From Berkiella sp964594635 (GTDB lineage: Bacteria > Pseudomonadota > Gammaproteobacteria > Berkiellales > Berkiellaceae), in contig CAZQMV010000002.1 of NCBI GenBank assembly GCA_964594635.1, positions 124,001-188,000 of the forward strand: DNA of 64,000 nucleotides. Reading direction: 5' to 3'. The position numbers were made by a program, and so were the translations under genes. This document shows, in pieces, positions 40,560 to 50,800 of the stretch (the first letter of the stretch is position 1; the number at the start of each line of letters is the position of its first letter). Under the pieces are notes generated by a model that saw nothing but the letters and a program-made list of their open reading frames with translations, ran no database searches and had not been told where the DNA came from.

Positions 40560-40770
40560 AGTGCCGCCCGCTACCGGGGCGGTAGGTGGGTGGTGGTCTC
40601 TTTCCCACCGCATCGTCGCTGCGCTCCTCACAGTGGGCTATTATCTTCGACCCCGCTGGGGTCCGGGAAAATATGCCAGCAGAGCTGGCATGTTTGATTC
40701 AAGTTATTACAGCGGCAGCTATAACAGAAACTAGCCCCGGGTTAAGGCCGTTGACGGCCGTTACCCGGGG
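40560..40770. repeat. GC-rich intergenic block ending in a long hairpin
   Basis: This stretch is much richer in G+C than its surroundings. It contains CCGCCC / GGGGCGG near 40565-40583, a GCCAGC / GCTGGC stem near 40675-40690, and a near-perfect hairpin at 40735-40770 (CCCCGGGT with ACCCGGGG, GGCCGT with ACGGCC). It shares CTAGCCCCG...CGGGG with the structure after the ferredoxin gene. No gene can be supported between 40473 and 40799. Confidence 0.6.
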
Positions 40771-40799
40771 TTGGTAGTGAAAGGGGTATCGCTCTACAA

Positions 40800-41978
40800 T
40801 TAATCTAATTTAAATGCCAGCGATTTAAGATAATGATTTTCGGGCAAAAATGGATTAACAGGATGATCTTTATCTGCACCCGCTTTACGAATTAGCCTTG
40901 CACTACGTCCTGTCTTTGCAATGCCTTTCATAATGGCATCTTGAAATTCATTAGTTGAAGCATGATGAGAGCAGGTTGCGATCATTAAAATACCGTTCGG
41001 CGCTACCACTTGTGCTGTGAGCTTTGCGAGTTTTTGATAACCTTTTAATCCTACCATTTTTTGATGAGCAATTTTGACAAAAGCAGGTGGATCAGCCAAA
41101 ACGATATCAAACACTTGTTGTTTTTCAATCATTTTAGGTAACAGCGAAAAAACGTCTTCTTGAATAAATTCGCAAGGCGTGTTGAGTTCATTGATAGCCA
41201 TTGCATTTTTGGCATGCATGAGCGCCTGTTCTGAGCTATCAACAAACGTAACATGCTTGGCTTGTCCCTTTGCTGTTGAGACACCAAAGCCGCCACTGTA
41301 GGTGTAAAGATCAAGTACAGTTTTACCTTTTGAACGACCGCGTATCCAAAAACGATTAGCGCGTTGATCGTAGAACCAACCGGTTTTTTGGCCATTGATA
41401 GGATCGGCATAAAAAGTGAGATCATTTTCTTTTACAAAAAGTAAATCACCTTCAAAAGGAGATGTACCAAGCGTGTGGATACCTAATTCAAGATTTTCGC
41501 TCTCGCGATTTTTGATGTTATCGCGAAAAATAATATATTGCGGTTTTAAAAGGGTTTGTAGCGCCTTGACCCAAAGTGCTTTGAGCTTTTCCATGCCAGC
41601 AGTACTTGTTTGACAAACCAAGGTGTCTGCAAATCGATCGATGACTAATCCTGGGAGATGATCACCTTCGGCGTGAACTAATCGATAATAAGGTTCACTA
41701 ATGTGACGCTCGCGGCGTAAAAGTGCATCTGAAAACAATTTAATAAAGTAAGCTTCATCGATTGTAACGTTTAGATCTCGGGTGAGAATGCGACAAGCTA
41801 ATTTGCTGTGAGGGTTGTAATAAGCTTGAGCAAAAGGTTGGTTATTTGTTTCGGTTAGAAGAACCAATTCACCTTGTTTGATTCCCATGGGAGGCGTTTG
41901 TAGAGCTTCGGTGTATACCCACGGGTAACCCTTTTTTAAGCGTTCGACCCATGCCGTTTTGACAACCAATTTCCGCAT
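40800..41978 (-). CDS. rlmI: 23S rRNA m5C methyltransferase RlmI
   Basis: SAM-dependent cytosine-5 methyltransferase of 392 residues. The N-terminal PUA domain begins LVVKTAWVERLKKGYPWVY. A central EEHEE-like part follows, then the Rossmann domain with VLDLYTYSGGFG (SAM binding, about residues 220-231), DPPAF (about 296-300) and ATCSHH (about 337-342, with the catalytic Cys). In E. coli RlmI modifies C1962 of 23S rRNA; the same target is likely here. It forms the right border of the accessory island. Confidence 0.93.
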   Translation of the reverse strand: MRKLVVKTAWVERLKKGYPWVYTEALQTPPMGIKQGELVLLTETNNQPFAQAYYNPHSKLACRILTRDLNVTIDEAYFIKLFSDALLRRERHISEPYYRLVHAEGDHLPGLVIDRFADTLVCQTSTAGMEKLKALWVKALQTLLKPQYIIFRDNIKNRESENLELGIHTLGTSPFEGDLLFVKENDLTFYADPINGQKTGWFYDQRANRFWIRGRSKGKTVLDLYTYSGGFGVSTAKGQAKHVTFVDSSEQALMHAKNAMAINELNTPCEFIQEDVFSLLPKMIEKQQVFDIVLADPPAFVKIAHQKMVGLKGYQKLAKLTAQVVAPNGILMIATCSHHASTNEFQDAIMKGIAKTGRSARLIRKAGADKDHPVNPFLPENHYLKSLAFKLD

Positions 41979-42051
41979 AATAAAATTTCAATGAAGGTTT
42001 AACTTAGAGTGGGGAGATTTTACGCTACCAAAGACCAAAAGCAAAGCAGAT

Positions 42052-42996
42052 TTAAGGCTTTTGTATACCGAAATGACATTTGTTCAGGTTTTCTTTGGTA
42101 CAAGTTGCTTCACATTCTTTGGTGGGGCAAGGTGTCCATCCATCCATTTCTTTGAGAACGAGTTTATTTTTACTAGAGCCTTTAATAACGATCCAAGCAT
42201 TTTCATCATTAGCACCCGCTAATTGGTAATAGCAAGCAACCTCACCGTCAAATAACATTTTGAAGAGATTTTGCACGGGTTCATTTTCATTTAAAGGGCG
42301 TCTCGTATAGTCAACATACCAGGTTAACTGATCTTCTGCCCAATTGCCGTTGTTGAGGTTTTTTGTCACTGTCTCGGGTGTTGGACAATGAAATTCTTGC
42401 CCCCCTATTGCAACACCAGCGCTTAAAGCGCTGGGTTGGTTTAGACTGGTTTTTAGTGGATCGGGCGGTGGTGAAGGAGGCGTAATGGTGACCGCAGGTG
42501 TTGTTGGCGGTGGTGATTGTAAATTAGAATTTTGCTGTTGATTCAATTGTTGTACGGGATGCGCATCGGATGATTTAGGTTCCGTTGCTCCCGATGAGGG
42601 GGTGGTTGGTGTTGTTGGAGTGGCCGGTGTTGCAGCAGGCGCACTGACTGTTTCTTTAAGCTCTTTGCTTAGTTTTTCATGCTCAACGGTGAGAGCATCA
42701 AACTTGGTTTGAAGATCATCTTGTTTTGCTTTTAGTTCCTGACTTTGTTGTGTAGCGACTTCATTGTCTTTGGTGAGCTGTTTAATTTGCTCCATCGCCG
42801 CGTCATATTTGTTCTGAAGATCAGTATAACCTTCTTCATTTTGCGTGGATTTGGTTTTCAAAAGCTCATATTCATGGTCTTTTTGTGCAATGCGTTTTTG
42901 AGATTGAAAGAATAATATATAACCACCGATCGCAATTGCAAAGATCACGCCTACGATGACTAATATTAATGGCTTAGACGCAGGAAGATTATCCAT
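42052..42996 (-). CDS. Membrane-anchored coiled-coil protein, unknown function
   Basis: Protein of 314 residues, not recognised. The start at ATG 42996 has AGGA seven bases upstream. One N-terminal helix (about 8-28, LILVIVGVIFAIAIGGYILF) anchors it. A coiled coil follows (about 30-115, HEYELLKTKSTQNEEGYTDL and KELKETV), then a Thr/Pro-rich linker (about 118-190), then a globular C-terminal domain (about 195-314) with several Cys (FHCPTPETV, WTPCPTKECEATC, NKCHFG) that could bind metal or form disulphides if periplasmic. It precedes the Gld-type ABC genes in physical order but is downstream of them in transcription. Confidence 0.7.
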   Translation of the reverse strand: MDNLPASKPLILVIVGVIFAIAIGGYILFFQSQKRIAQKDHEYELLKTKSTQNEEGYTDLQNKYDAAMEQIKQLTKDNEVATQQSQELKAKQDDLQTKFDALTVEHEKLSKELKETVSAPAATPATPTTPTTPSSGATEPKSSDAHPVQQLNQQQNSNLQSPPPTTPAVTITPPSPPPDPLKTSLNQPSALSAGVAIGGQEFHCPTPETVTKNLNNGNWAEDQLTWYVDYTRRPLNENEPVQNLFKMLFDGEVACYYQLAGANDENAWIVIKGSSKNKLVLKEMDGWTPCPTKECEATCTKENLNKCHFGIQKP

Positions 42997-43076
42997 CACA
43001 CGATCCTTTAAAAAAGAGACTTGTCTATATAATTTGTCGACATGAATGACTTTTTCTAAAGGCTTTATGAGCGATA

Positions 43077-44405
43077 CTAGTTATACATACAGCGCAGGCG
43101 TCTTATATAAGTGATTAGCCCAACGACAGCGATGAATAAAACAAAAAAAGGAAAGCCATATTGAATCGTGAGTGCGCTAAAGAGATGTAATTGAAGTAAT
43201 TCATCCGTATTGGTTGGTTGTGACAGGGTAATGAGTGCATCGTCATGTCCTAGCCAATGGATTAAATTTAAGCCAAATGCCAAATTGCCATAGTTTTCGA
43301 TGACGCCATTACTTAAAAAACGACTGTTACCGATAATAGCAATTCGTTGTGCGATTTGTGCATTCAATGGGTGTTTTTTAGTTAAAGTTACACCTAAGAC
43401 TAAGGGCCCTGAAACTTCTTGGTGCTCAGGTTCAAATGCAATCGCTCCATTTAAAGATCCTGTTTCCGTCCAACTACGTTCATGGGTAAGTAAAATGGAT
43501 TGCGTTTCCCAATCTGAATTCGGTTGTGAATTTAAGGCCACGGAAAAAGGGAATGCAGTGAGCGCTTTAGGCGTGGTAAAGGGTAAGCTGGGGTAGCTAT
43601 CAATGATAGCAATAGCAGGATGCGGCGTTCCTAATTGATGGCCATGTGAGTCAACAATCGTGCCAGGTAATGCTTTGACATGAAACAAATCTGATAACAA
43701 GGGTTGAGGATAAGAATCTTTGTCTAATAACCATAAAACACTGCCGCCTTTGAAAAGATATTCTGCAATACACTTTTCTTCTTCCGGAAGCAAACGCATT
43801 TTAGGAGAAGCAATCACCAGCAATCGTGTATTGTCTGCAATAAAAGGGGTTTTTGTGAGCGAAAGTGTTTGAACGTTCAATCCTTGATTCTTAAGAGCGA
43901 TACGCAACAATCCATAATCCGTAGAGCGATTTTCAAAAGGAGAAGGTTCATTGTGTCCTTGTAAAAAAACAACCCATTGATTGGCCTTATTACGCAATTT
44001 AAATAACGCTTGACTCAAAGACAGTTCATTCATTGATGTTTGCAACAGATCAATGACTTCGTGTTGTTGTCCTAAGTTGATCTTAAGCGCAGGACCATGA
44101 TAGTCGTTACTATGGGGGAAAGGTTCAACTTGCCAATGAAGTAAAACATTTTTCTTGATACGTTGATATTTTGCGAGAAGAAACTCCGCTTGATGGTAGT
44201 GCTCAATATCGGTACTAAATAATACCACATCAATAGGATCGCTGATTTTTTCTAATAAAGATTGTGTGGTGTCAGTTAAATGTTGAGTCATCGCTATATT
44301 AGAAGAGAAGCTATACTTTTTGGCGAGATAAAAGCTTGCCACACACAGCGTCAATAGGCTAACACCAAGGGCTAATTCTTTAATTATTGTTAACATTCGG
44401 TTCAT
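43077..44405 (-). CDS. GldG-like auxiliary subunit of an ABC-2 exporter
   Basis: Protein of 442 residues from ATG 44405, whose ATGA overlaps the permease stop. It has an N-terminal helix (IIKELALGVSLLTLCVASFYL), a large extracytoplasmic domain (VVLFSTDIEHYHQAEFLLAK ... VFLQGHNEPSPFENRSTDYG ... LLPEEEKCIAEYLFKGGSVL) and a C-terminal helix (FPFFVLFIAVVGLITYI). This is the GldG/ABC-auxiliary architecture. Together with the two upstream genes it forms an ABC-2 export module. In Bacteroidetes the homologues serve gliding; outside that group the substrate is unknown. Confidence 0.85.
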   Translation of the reverse strand: MNRMLTIIKELALGVSLLTLCVASFYLAKKYSFSSNIAMTQHLTDTTQSLLEKISDPIDVVLFSTDIEHYHQAEFLLAKYQRIKKNVLLHWQVEPFPHSNDYHGPALKINLGQQHEVIDLLQTSMNELSLSQALFKLRNKANQWVVFLQGHNEPSPFENRSTDYGLLRIALKNQGLNVQTLSLTKTPFIADNTRLLVIASPKMRLLPEEEKCIAEYLFKGGSVLWLLDKDSYPQPLLSDLFHVKALPGTIVDSHGHQLGTPHPAIAIIDSYPSLPFTTPKALTAFPFSVALNSQPNSDWETQSILLTHERSWTETGSLNGAIAFEPEHQEVSGPLVLGVTLTKKHPLNAQIAQRIAIIGNSRFLSNGVIENYGNLAFGLNLIHWLGHDDALITLSQPTNTDELLQLHLFSALTIQYGFPFFVLFIAVVGLITYIRRLRCMYN

Positions 44406-45160
44406 CTTGGCACCTGTTTCATCTTGTAAGCGATGAGCCGCGAACTCATGATAAGCCAAAAAGCACTAAACAAAAAATAGAAAGCAATATCGGGGCTTTG
44501 AAAATCGCCATGTAATAAATGAAAGCTGTGCCCTAACAATGAAATATCGCTAGTGGGTAATTGTGAATGACTAAAGGGACTGAGCCATTCAATTAATAAC
44601 CACATCATGTTGCCAATCACAGCGATGCCAATCGCAAGTAATGGCGTCGTCACCAAGCAGGATATAAATAAGCCAAAACTGATGAGAGCAGCGCTGACAC
44701 CAATCAACGCGAAGGATCCTCCCATCACTAATCCCCAATCTAGTGCTGTTTCGATGTGGAGAATGAAAATCATGGCAAGCATGGCACCTAAAAAGCATGC
44801 CGTGATCCAAAGGACGCTGAGAAATTTTCCCATAACTAATTGCAAGGGGCGGATAGGATGAGATGCCCATAAAAGAAAGGTTCGCTGCTGGAATTCAACA
44901 CTAAAGGCATTGGTCGTAAAAATAGGCAAAATAAAAGCAAAAATGACAATGCTCCAGCTAAAGAAAGGTTTGATCACTTCTAAGCCAAGACTTGAATGAC
45001 GTGAACCTTGCACCAAAGCATTTTGCATCAAGGTTAAATAATCAACTAAAAGACGATAAAAGAATAGCCACAATAAACCGATGACTAAAGCAAATATCAC
45101 AAAAGTCATTGGATGACGAAAGTGTTTATAGCTCTCAAGCCGGGCTATGAATAGACTCAT
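44402..45160 (-). CDS. ABC-2 type permease (GldF-like)
   Basis: Membrane protein of 252 residues with six hydrophobic segments (first FVIFALVIGLLWLFFYRLL, about residues 21-39). The motif PIRPLQLVMGKFLSVLWITA between helices is characteristic of ABC-2 permeases such as GldF and NosY. I chose the ATG at 45160 with AAGGT upstream; a TTG three bases earlier is possible. Its start overlaps the end of the ATPase gene by 26 bases, so the three genes form a tightly coupled operon. Confidence 0.88.
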   Translation of the reverse strand: MSLFIARLESYKHFRHPMTFVIFALVIGLLWLFFYRLLVDYLTLMQNALVQGSRHSSLGLEVIKPFFSWSIVIFAFILPIFTTNAFSVEFQQRTFLLWASHPIRPLQLVMGKFLSVLWITACFLGAMLAMIFILHIETALDWGLVMGGSFALIGVSAALISFGLFISCLVTTPLLAIGIAVIGNMMWLLIEWLSPFSHSQLPTSDISLLGHSFHLLHGDFQSPDIAFYFLFSAFWLIMSSRLIAYKMKQVPR

Positions 45161-45812
45161 CAATAGGTACCTTTATTTTTTCAAAATGTAATTGTCCTTC
45201 ATGCAATAACACAATGTCATCGCACAAAGAAGTCACTTCACTGACGTGATGGGTTGAGAAAAGAATGATTCTGTGTGGTTGGCGTAAATGGTCAAGTAAG
45301 ATCCACAAGTCTTGTCGTTGTTTTAGATCTAATAGGCTACAAGGCTCGTCCAGAATAAAAAGTGTGGGCTCATGGATGATACAGGCGAGCAGATTAATAC
45401 GCTTTTTTTGTCCATCAGATAATTTACCAAACAGTTTATTTTTAAAATCTGTGATCTGATGTTTAGCCATAAAGGCGCGGACCTTTTCAAGTGGTGAAGG
45501 GCAGCGCTGCAGTGTTGTGAGCCAGCATAAATTTTCTTCAACTGTTAGATAGGGGTAGAGGTTAGGTAAATGGGGTAGGTAGCCGATTTTTGATGGTACA
45601 GGTGATTGATAGAGATCGTGGCCGTTTAGCAGTACCTCACCAAGCCTTGGTTGGTTGATACCGGCCAAAATGCTAAGCAACGTAGACTTACCGCAACCAT
45701 TAGCACCTGCTAAAGCAATGATTCTTCCTAGCGCAAAATGGGCATTGAGGTCACGAAAGAGCGCATGCCCTCGTATTTTGAACTCTAAATGGTTAAGTTG
45801 AAGTCCTTTCAT
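45135..45812 (-). CDS. ABC transporter ATPase (GldA-like)
   Basis: ATPase subunit of 225 residues. Walker A is GANGCGKST (about residues 36-44), the signature is KLSDGQKKR (about 132-140), Walker B is LFILDEP (about 151-157) and the switch His lies in FSTHHVSE. The signature LSDGQ instead of LSGGQ is common in this export group. It powers the GldF/GldG-like subunits encoded downstream. No peptidase C39 domain is attached, so it is not a bacteriocin exporter of the usual kind. Confidence 0.93.
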   Translation of the reverse strand: MKGLQLNHLEFKIRGHALFRDLNAHFALGRIIALAGANGCGKSTLLSILAGINQPRLGEVLLNGHDLYQSPVPSKIGYLPHLPNLYPYLTVEENLCWLTTLQRCPSPLEKVRAFMAKHQITDFKNKLFGKLSDGQKKRINLLACIIHEPTLFILDEPCSLLDLKQRQDLWILLDHLRQPHRIILFSTHHVSEVTSLCDDIVLLHEGQLHFEKIKVPIDESIHSPA

Positions 45813-45917
45813 TACTTTGAACCCTGCAAGCCAAACACTTTTTTAGTATACTTGAGCCCAATGTAGAGAGAAGCCCATATTTTATTTGTTAGTTAATTGA
45901 ATTTCAGGGGTGAATAT

Positions 45918-47090
45918 ATGTTTTATGGTTTGTGCAATTTGCCATGGTGGGGGTACCCACTTGTTCTGCTCGCACTAACGCATGTGACGATTTTAGGCGT
46001 CACCATTTATTTACATCGCCATCAAGCACATCGTGCGTTGGAGATGCATCCGATACTAAGTCATTTTTTCCGTTTTTGGTTATGGCTAACCACAGGTATG
46101 ATAACCAAAGAGTGGGCTGCTATTCATCGCAAACACCACGCGAAATGTGAAACGGTTGATGATCCTCATAGCCCACAAGTCATGGGGCTGCCGTTGGTCA
46201 TGTGGCACGGCACAGAATTGTATCGTCGTGAATCACGCAACCTTGAAACCATGGAACGTTATGGTCAAGGAACGCCTAATGATCGTTTAGAACAATTTTA
46301 TAAAAACAATTCCAAGAAGGGCATCATTTCGATGTTCATAATTGATGTCTTGTTATTTGGCGTCCCAGGTTTAGCCATCTGGGCATTACAAATGGCATGG
46401 ATCCCTTTCTGGGCAGCCGGCATCGTTAATGGCGTGGGACATTTTTGGGGTTATCGCAATTTTGAGTGCCCGGATGAAGCGCGCAACATTAGCCCTTGGG
46501 GACTGTTCATTGGTGGTGAAGAACTGCACAACAATCACCATACCTATCCGACCTCTGCTAAATTCTCAGTGAAAAGCTGGGAAATCGATTCAGGTTGGTT
46601 TTATATTCGCTTATTTGAAGTGTTAGGTTTGATTAAGGTAAAGCGCGTTGCGCCATCACCCCAATTAGAACCTGGCAGAGCGCAAGTTGATATGGAAACC
46701 TTGAAGGCTTTGTTATTAAATCGCTTTCAAATCATGGCACGTTATTCCCGTGAAGTGATTGCGCCTGTTTTTGCGCAAGAAGCGCAAAAAGCCAACCAAG
46801 CCGAGTCAGGTTTCTTGAGTCGCGCTAAGAAATTATTAGTGCGTGAATCTTCTTTGCTAGATGAAGCAGCAAAGCTTCGCTTAGAACAATTCTTAGAAAC
46901 GCATAAACCGATGCAAGTGGTTTATCAATTCAAAGAGCGTTTACGAGATCTGTGGGCACAAACCAGCTTGAAAGAAAAAGAAATGGTTGAAGCGTTGCAG
47001 AAGTGGTGTGCTGAGGCCGAAGCGACCGGCGTGAGTGCTCTCAAAGAATTTGCAGCGTATCTGAAAACCTTAACGTTGAAACCGGCGTAA
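45918..47090 (+). CDS. desA: Acyl-CoA (stearoyl-CoA 9-type) fatty-acid desaturase
   Basis: Membrane di-iron enzyme of 390 residues that inserts a double bond in saturated acyl chains. The three histidine boxes are present: HRHQAHRALE (about residues 33-42), HRKHHAK (about 71-77) and HNNHHTYP (about 203-210). Four hydrophobic segments and the long helical C-terminus match the length of bacterial DesA. The ATG at 45918 has AGGGGTG upstream; a TTG 21 bases earlier is unlikely. Such enzymes adjust membrane fluidity, for example at low temperature. Confidence 0.93.
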   Translation: MFYGLCNLPWWGYPLVLLALTHVTILGVTIYLHRHQAHRALEMHPILSHFFRFWLWLTTGMITKEWAAIHRKHHAKCETVDDPHSPQVMGLPLVMWHGTELYRRESRNLETMERYGQGTPNDRLEQFYKNNSKKGIISMFIIDVLLFGVPGLAIWALQMAWIPFWAAGIVNGVGHFWGYRNFECPDEARNISPWGLFIGGEELHNNHHTYPTSAKFSVKSWEIDSGWFYIRLFEVLGLIKVKRVAPSPQLEPGRAQVDMETLKALLLNRFQIMARYSREVIAPVFAQEAQKANQAESGFLSRAKKLLVRESSLLDEAAKLRLEQFLETHKPMQVVYQFKERLRDLWAQTSLKEKEMVEALQKWCAEAEATGVSALKEFAAYLKTLTLKPA

Positions 47091-47145
47091 TTTAGCTCAA
47101 ACCAGTTTGCTTGTAAGCTAGGCGGCAAGCGTTCGAATAATCCGG

Positions 47146-47207
47146 AGTGTACTTTTGTGCATGACGGTTATGAGATACGCGTAGCCAACAACGCTTAAAA
47201 GTAAACT
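47146..47207. repeat. Structured inverted repeat after the desaturase gene
   Basis: AGTGTACTTTT (47146-47156) and AAAAGTAAACT (47197-47207) are complementary at ten of eleven positions, and ACGCGT / ACGC segments inside can pair as well. It lies between the desaturase stop and the terminator. It may be an mRNA 3' structure or a small dispersed element. Confidence 0.45.
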
Positions 47208-47222
47208 GGGAAGAGCGTGCAT

Positions 47223-47252
47223 AAAAAAACCCGCACTAGGCGGGTTTTTTTA
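47223..47252. terminator. Bidirectional terminator between desA and rpmG
   Basis: AAAAAAACCCGC, loop ACTAG, GCGGGTTTTTTTT: a five-base GC stem (47230-47234 with 47240-47244) flanked by A and T runs, so it can stop transcription from both convergent sides. Confidence 0.93.
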
Positions 47253-47274
47253 TATTCGATTATTTCGCTAAAGG

Positions 47275-47439
47275 TTAGCGCATTTTTTCTTCGTTGAAAT
47301 CCACATGCTTACGCACAACGGGATCATAACGTTTCAGGACCATTTTTTCTTTCTTGTTACGCTTGTTCTTGGTCGTGGTGTAGAAAAAGTGCGAAGCGCT
47401 AGAGCGCATAATAACTTTAATTGTATTATCAGCTGCCAT
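47275..47439 (-). CDS. rpmG: Ribosomal protein L33
   Basis: Fifty-four residues, read directly from the minus strand: MAADNTIKVIMRSSASHFFY followed by TTTKNKRNKKEKMVLKRYDP and VVRKHVDFNEEKMR. This is L33 in its usual form without zinc cysteines. It follows rpmB after 12 bases, the normal rpmB-rpmG operon. AGGGG lies upstream of the ATG. Confidence 0.95.
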   Translation of the reverse strand: MAADNTIKVIMRSSASHFFYTTTKNKRNKKEKMVLKRYDPVVRKHVDFNEEKMR

Positions 47440-47451
47440 TTTGCTTCCCCT

Positions 47452-47688
47452 TTAAACCTGTTCGCCGCGGCAACGCATTTCTGCCAATACGACTTCAATG
47501 CCTTTCTTATCGATGGTACGCATACCACGAGTGGAAACTTTTAAGCTGATCCAGCGGTTTTCACCAGCTAGCCAAAATCTTTTTGTATGCACATTGGTTT
47601 GAAACGTACGTTTCACTTTTTTGTTACAGTGCGCCACATGATTGCCACGAGCCGTACCTCTTCCCGTGACCATACACACTTTTGCCAT
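47452..47688 (-). CDS. rpmB: Ribosomal protein L28
   Basis: Large-subunit protein of 78 residues starting MAKVCMVTGRGTARGNHVAH, with the conserved RTFQTNVHTKRFW and KVSTRGMRTIDKKGIE. Length is standard. AAGGGG precedes the start. rpmG follows directly. Confidence 0.97.
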   Translation of the reverse strand: MAKVCMVTGRGTARGNHVAHCNKKVKRTFQTNVHTKRFWLAGENRWISLKVSTRGMRTIDKKGIEVVLAEMRCRGEQV

Positions 47689-47877
47689 GGTCTTTCCCCT
47701 TAAGGTCCTATAGAGCCAGACTTTATATCAAATTCTACTGGGTAGAGCAAACAATCCCTGGTTTTATGCCTAAGATCTTCATTTTTAAGTTATTTTTATA
47801 ATTAATATTTGTTCACATCGTTGAACTTTATCTATAGGTCCTTTGTCTATCAACAAAGAGGTAGAGGAGTTCATTCT

Positions 47878-50800
47878 ATGCCAGTAACATTACAAAGAGA
47901 AAGATTAGAAGCAACTGCTAATACATTGGGTTTAACGGGTGCAGCCAAGCGCGTTTACGAAGAGCTCGTTACTACTGAAATCTCGAATTTTAATTTGATA
48001 AATACGCTTCATGTAGAGCGAATGAAACAACTGTTATTAAAGTACGATACCTTGTCTCCCGAGCAGCGTGAAGGTTACGCTTCCAAGGCGCAGTTGCAAG
48101 AAAAATTTGCAAAATTAGCCGAGTTGCAACAGGCGACAGCAAATTTTATTGAGACACTATATTCGCCAGATCCAGTGCAATGGCAAACAGCATTGGTTGG
48201 CATGAAAGATTTATATAAAAATTTTATTGCAGTATCAAGTGTAAACTTTCCTAGTGAATTAATGTCAGATCCAGATCTTCAGAATGACTTGCAGGGGCAA
48301 CGCATTTCGAGTGTTTTTATCGCGCCTGCACAAAGAGGAGCCAGAATTATATTAATGGCAAAAGATCTCATTCAAAATTCAAAATCGGACAAGTATCAAC
48401 CGTTGCTGGAAGCTGCGAAGATCGTAACCGATGCTTCTAATGAAGGTGCGGATTTGCTAGCAAGAAACGAATCAAAGAATATGATTGTCAATTTGCTTGG
48501 AAAGATTAATGCTGGAGCTGTCCCACAAGAAGATATATTAAAAATTACTAATGGACTCAGAGGATACCTCCTGAACTTTACAACGAGTGAATTTCAGGAA
48601 ATGTTTAATACCATTAGCTTTTCATCGTTGAAACCTAAAATTGCTGCTTCAATGAAGAAAAGTTTGACGGAACAAATTGAAACATTGGAAAATGATTTAA
48701 ATGTCACTCGAAAAAGACTGGAAACAGAAGAGGGAAAGAGTAGGGCATCACTTCTAATTGACATAGAAAAAAATGAAAAAATATTGGAAAAATTACAGGT
48801 AATGTCTGGTTTCTTACAGAACAAATTAGTTAACGATAAATTAAATCCTATCAAAGTTGTCAAATCTAAAACTATCGAGCCTACGCCGCATAGCGAAGCT
48901 TATGGTGATATTCGCATTGATATCGCCAATGAAGGTACAGAAAACCGTCAAGCAGTAAAAGGGCTTTTAAGAGGGGGGATCCCTCAATTATTGCAACAAG
49001 GTGTCAATGCCAATCGTTATCATATTGTTGAAACTAAAAAGTCGATGATGGGCAAAACGGCTAGCTTTGTTTTAAAAGATGCCAACAATGTCAATTTGTT
49101 ACAAATTGTGGTGATGAATGGTACCGTGCGAATACGAGAACTCCAAGGTAACACACTAGATGCAGATAGCAAAATTGCATTGATGCACACTTTGGCAATA
49201 GCTTTAAATGTAACGAACTCACAACCCACTGTAACGTCAGAACATATCGAAAAAGTTCGAAAATTAAATGAACTCAGTGTGAATGATGGCCAGAAGATTT
49301 ATGTGCAAAAGGCTGATGGAAAAAAAGCATTATACAAGCAAATCGAGCTCGATAGTGCTGGCTATACTTTTAACAAAGTTGTTCCAGAAATTAAAATTGC
49401 TTGTGAAAACAATAGTCCCGATCAGATTAAGAAAAAATTTCAAGCTGTCGTCGCGGATGGAACGTTTGTGCCTACGTTAGTTTATCAACAAGGTATCCCT
49501 GCTCCAATGCTGAATTTTACGATCGACATTACATCAGAATCTCCCTTGGTGGCGATAAAGCAATATGAATCAGCATTAAATGCAGGAATGACACCTGTCT
49601 TTAGCTCGGAAGCCAAAAGAAAAGTAGATGCCTATGTTAAAAAGCAAATGGATAGCCATAATCAAGATAAGCAAATTGCTATTCCAACAGCATCGAACCC
49701 ACAATTGGTAACGGGCTCGCAAGTCCTAGAGCGTTTAAAACAAGCTAGCCAAGATGGCTTATTGGTATCGCTGAATTCAACCGCACAACAAGCATTAAAA
49801 GATCATGTTGCTAAGGGGGCGCAGGGGTTGGAATACAATGTCCCTTTAAAGCATCCTTATGCAGCCGTGATGGTAAATCAATTGTTAGAGATGGGCCTTG
49901 TTCCTGATGTTAATGCATTAACCAAAGCAAATAAATTAGATGAGTTACGTCATATATTAAAAGAAGATTCAAAGCTTAATGCAGGAAGGCTCACTTTTGT
50001 GGATAGCGGCAATATTGAACGTGATTTAATCGCCATGCAAGTAAGCGTTGAAGAGCTTGGACATCCTGTGGAATTGAGTCCAAAAAATATCACTGAGATG
50101 TTAAAACATGTAAAAGATAAAGAATTACCTGTGTTTGATTTGAAAAACATACCTGTTAAAGAACAGGTGGCATGCGCGCAAAGATTAGCTCAAAATGGTA
50201 TTTTCACCAAATTCAGCGCTGAAGTTCCAGCAGGTACAGCTATTTTCATTCGTTCAAGGAATATCGATCATGCCAAACAAATGTTTGAAGGTTATTTGAA
50301 TCAAGGATTTATACCCGTTGGCAATAAACGGATCAGAGAATTATCAGAACGCGCGTTGCCGATTAAAATATCTAGTACTGATCCTAAAGTGATTTGGGAA
50401 CGTATGAGACACTGTGCTCAATCGGGATTGGTTGTAACGCTCAATGAAGAACAAATTAAAATCATGAAAGCATTCAGTGAGAAAAATAATCCTCAACTAC
50501 CTATCCATGGATACAGCTGGAATACCGTTAAGCACAATATTGAATTAGCGAATCAATTAGGGATGGGGATCCGAGGCGTGACAGAGGAAGCCCAAGCTGC
50601 TTATCTAAGAGCGCAAGCAGACGCCAAGGGCAATGATATGCCTCGAATTGACATTGTGCCCATTCACAAAACGGAATCTCGATTTTTGCGTAGTGATAGA
50701 TTAGTGGATGATAGAAATAAAACCAAAGATTTTGTAAATAATTTGTTTAAAGCGGGAATCAATATTTCTACGACGGGGTTGTCGGTGATGAAGGCGGATA

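Noticed and set aside
40399..40777. Plus-strand open frames between the TA locus and rlmI
   Set aside because: They cross the promoter region and the GC-rich hairpins, and their translations look random.
43077..45812. Gld-type ABC genes as exporter of the double-glycine peptides
   Set aside because: The ATPase has no C39 peptidase domain, the genes lie 5 kb away beyond rlmI, and the architecture is ABC-2 rather than the peptide-export type.
47809..47877. Upstream in-frame start of the 1198-residue protein
   Set aside because: The added 23 residues have no ribosome binding site, while GAGGAG stands directly before the ATG at 47878.
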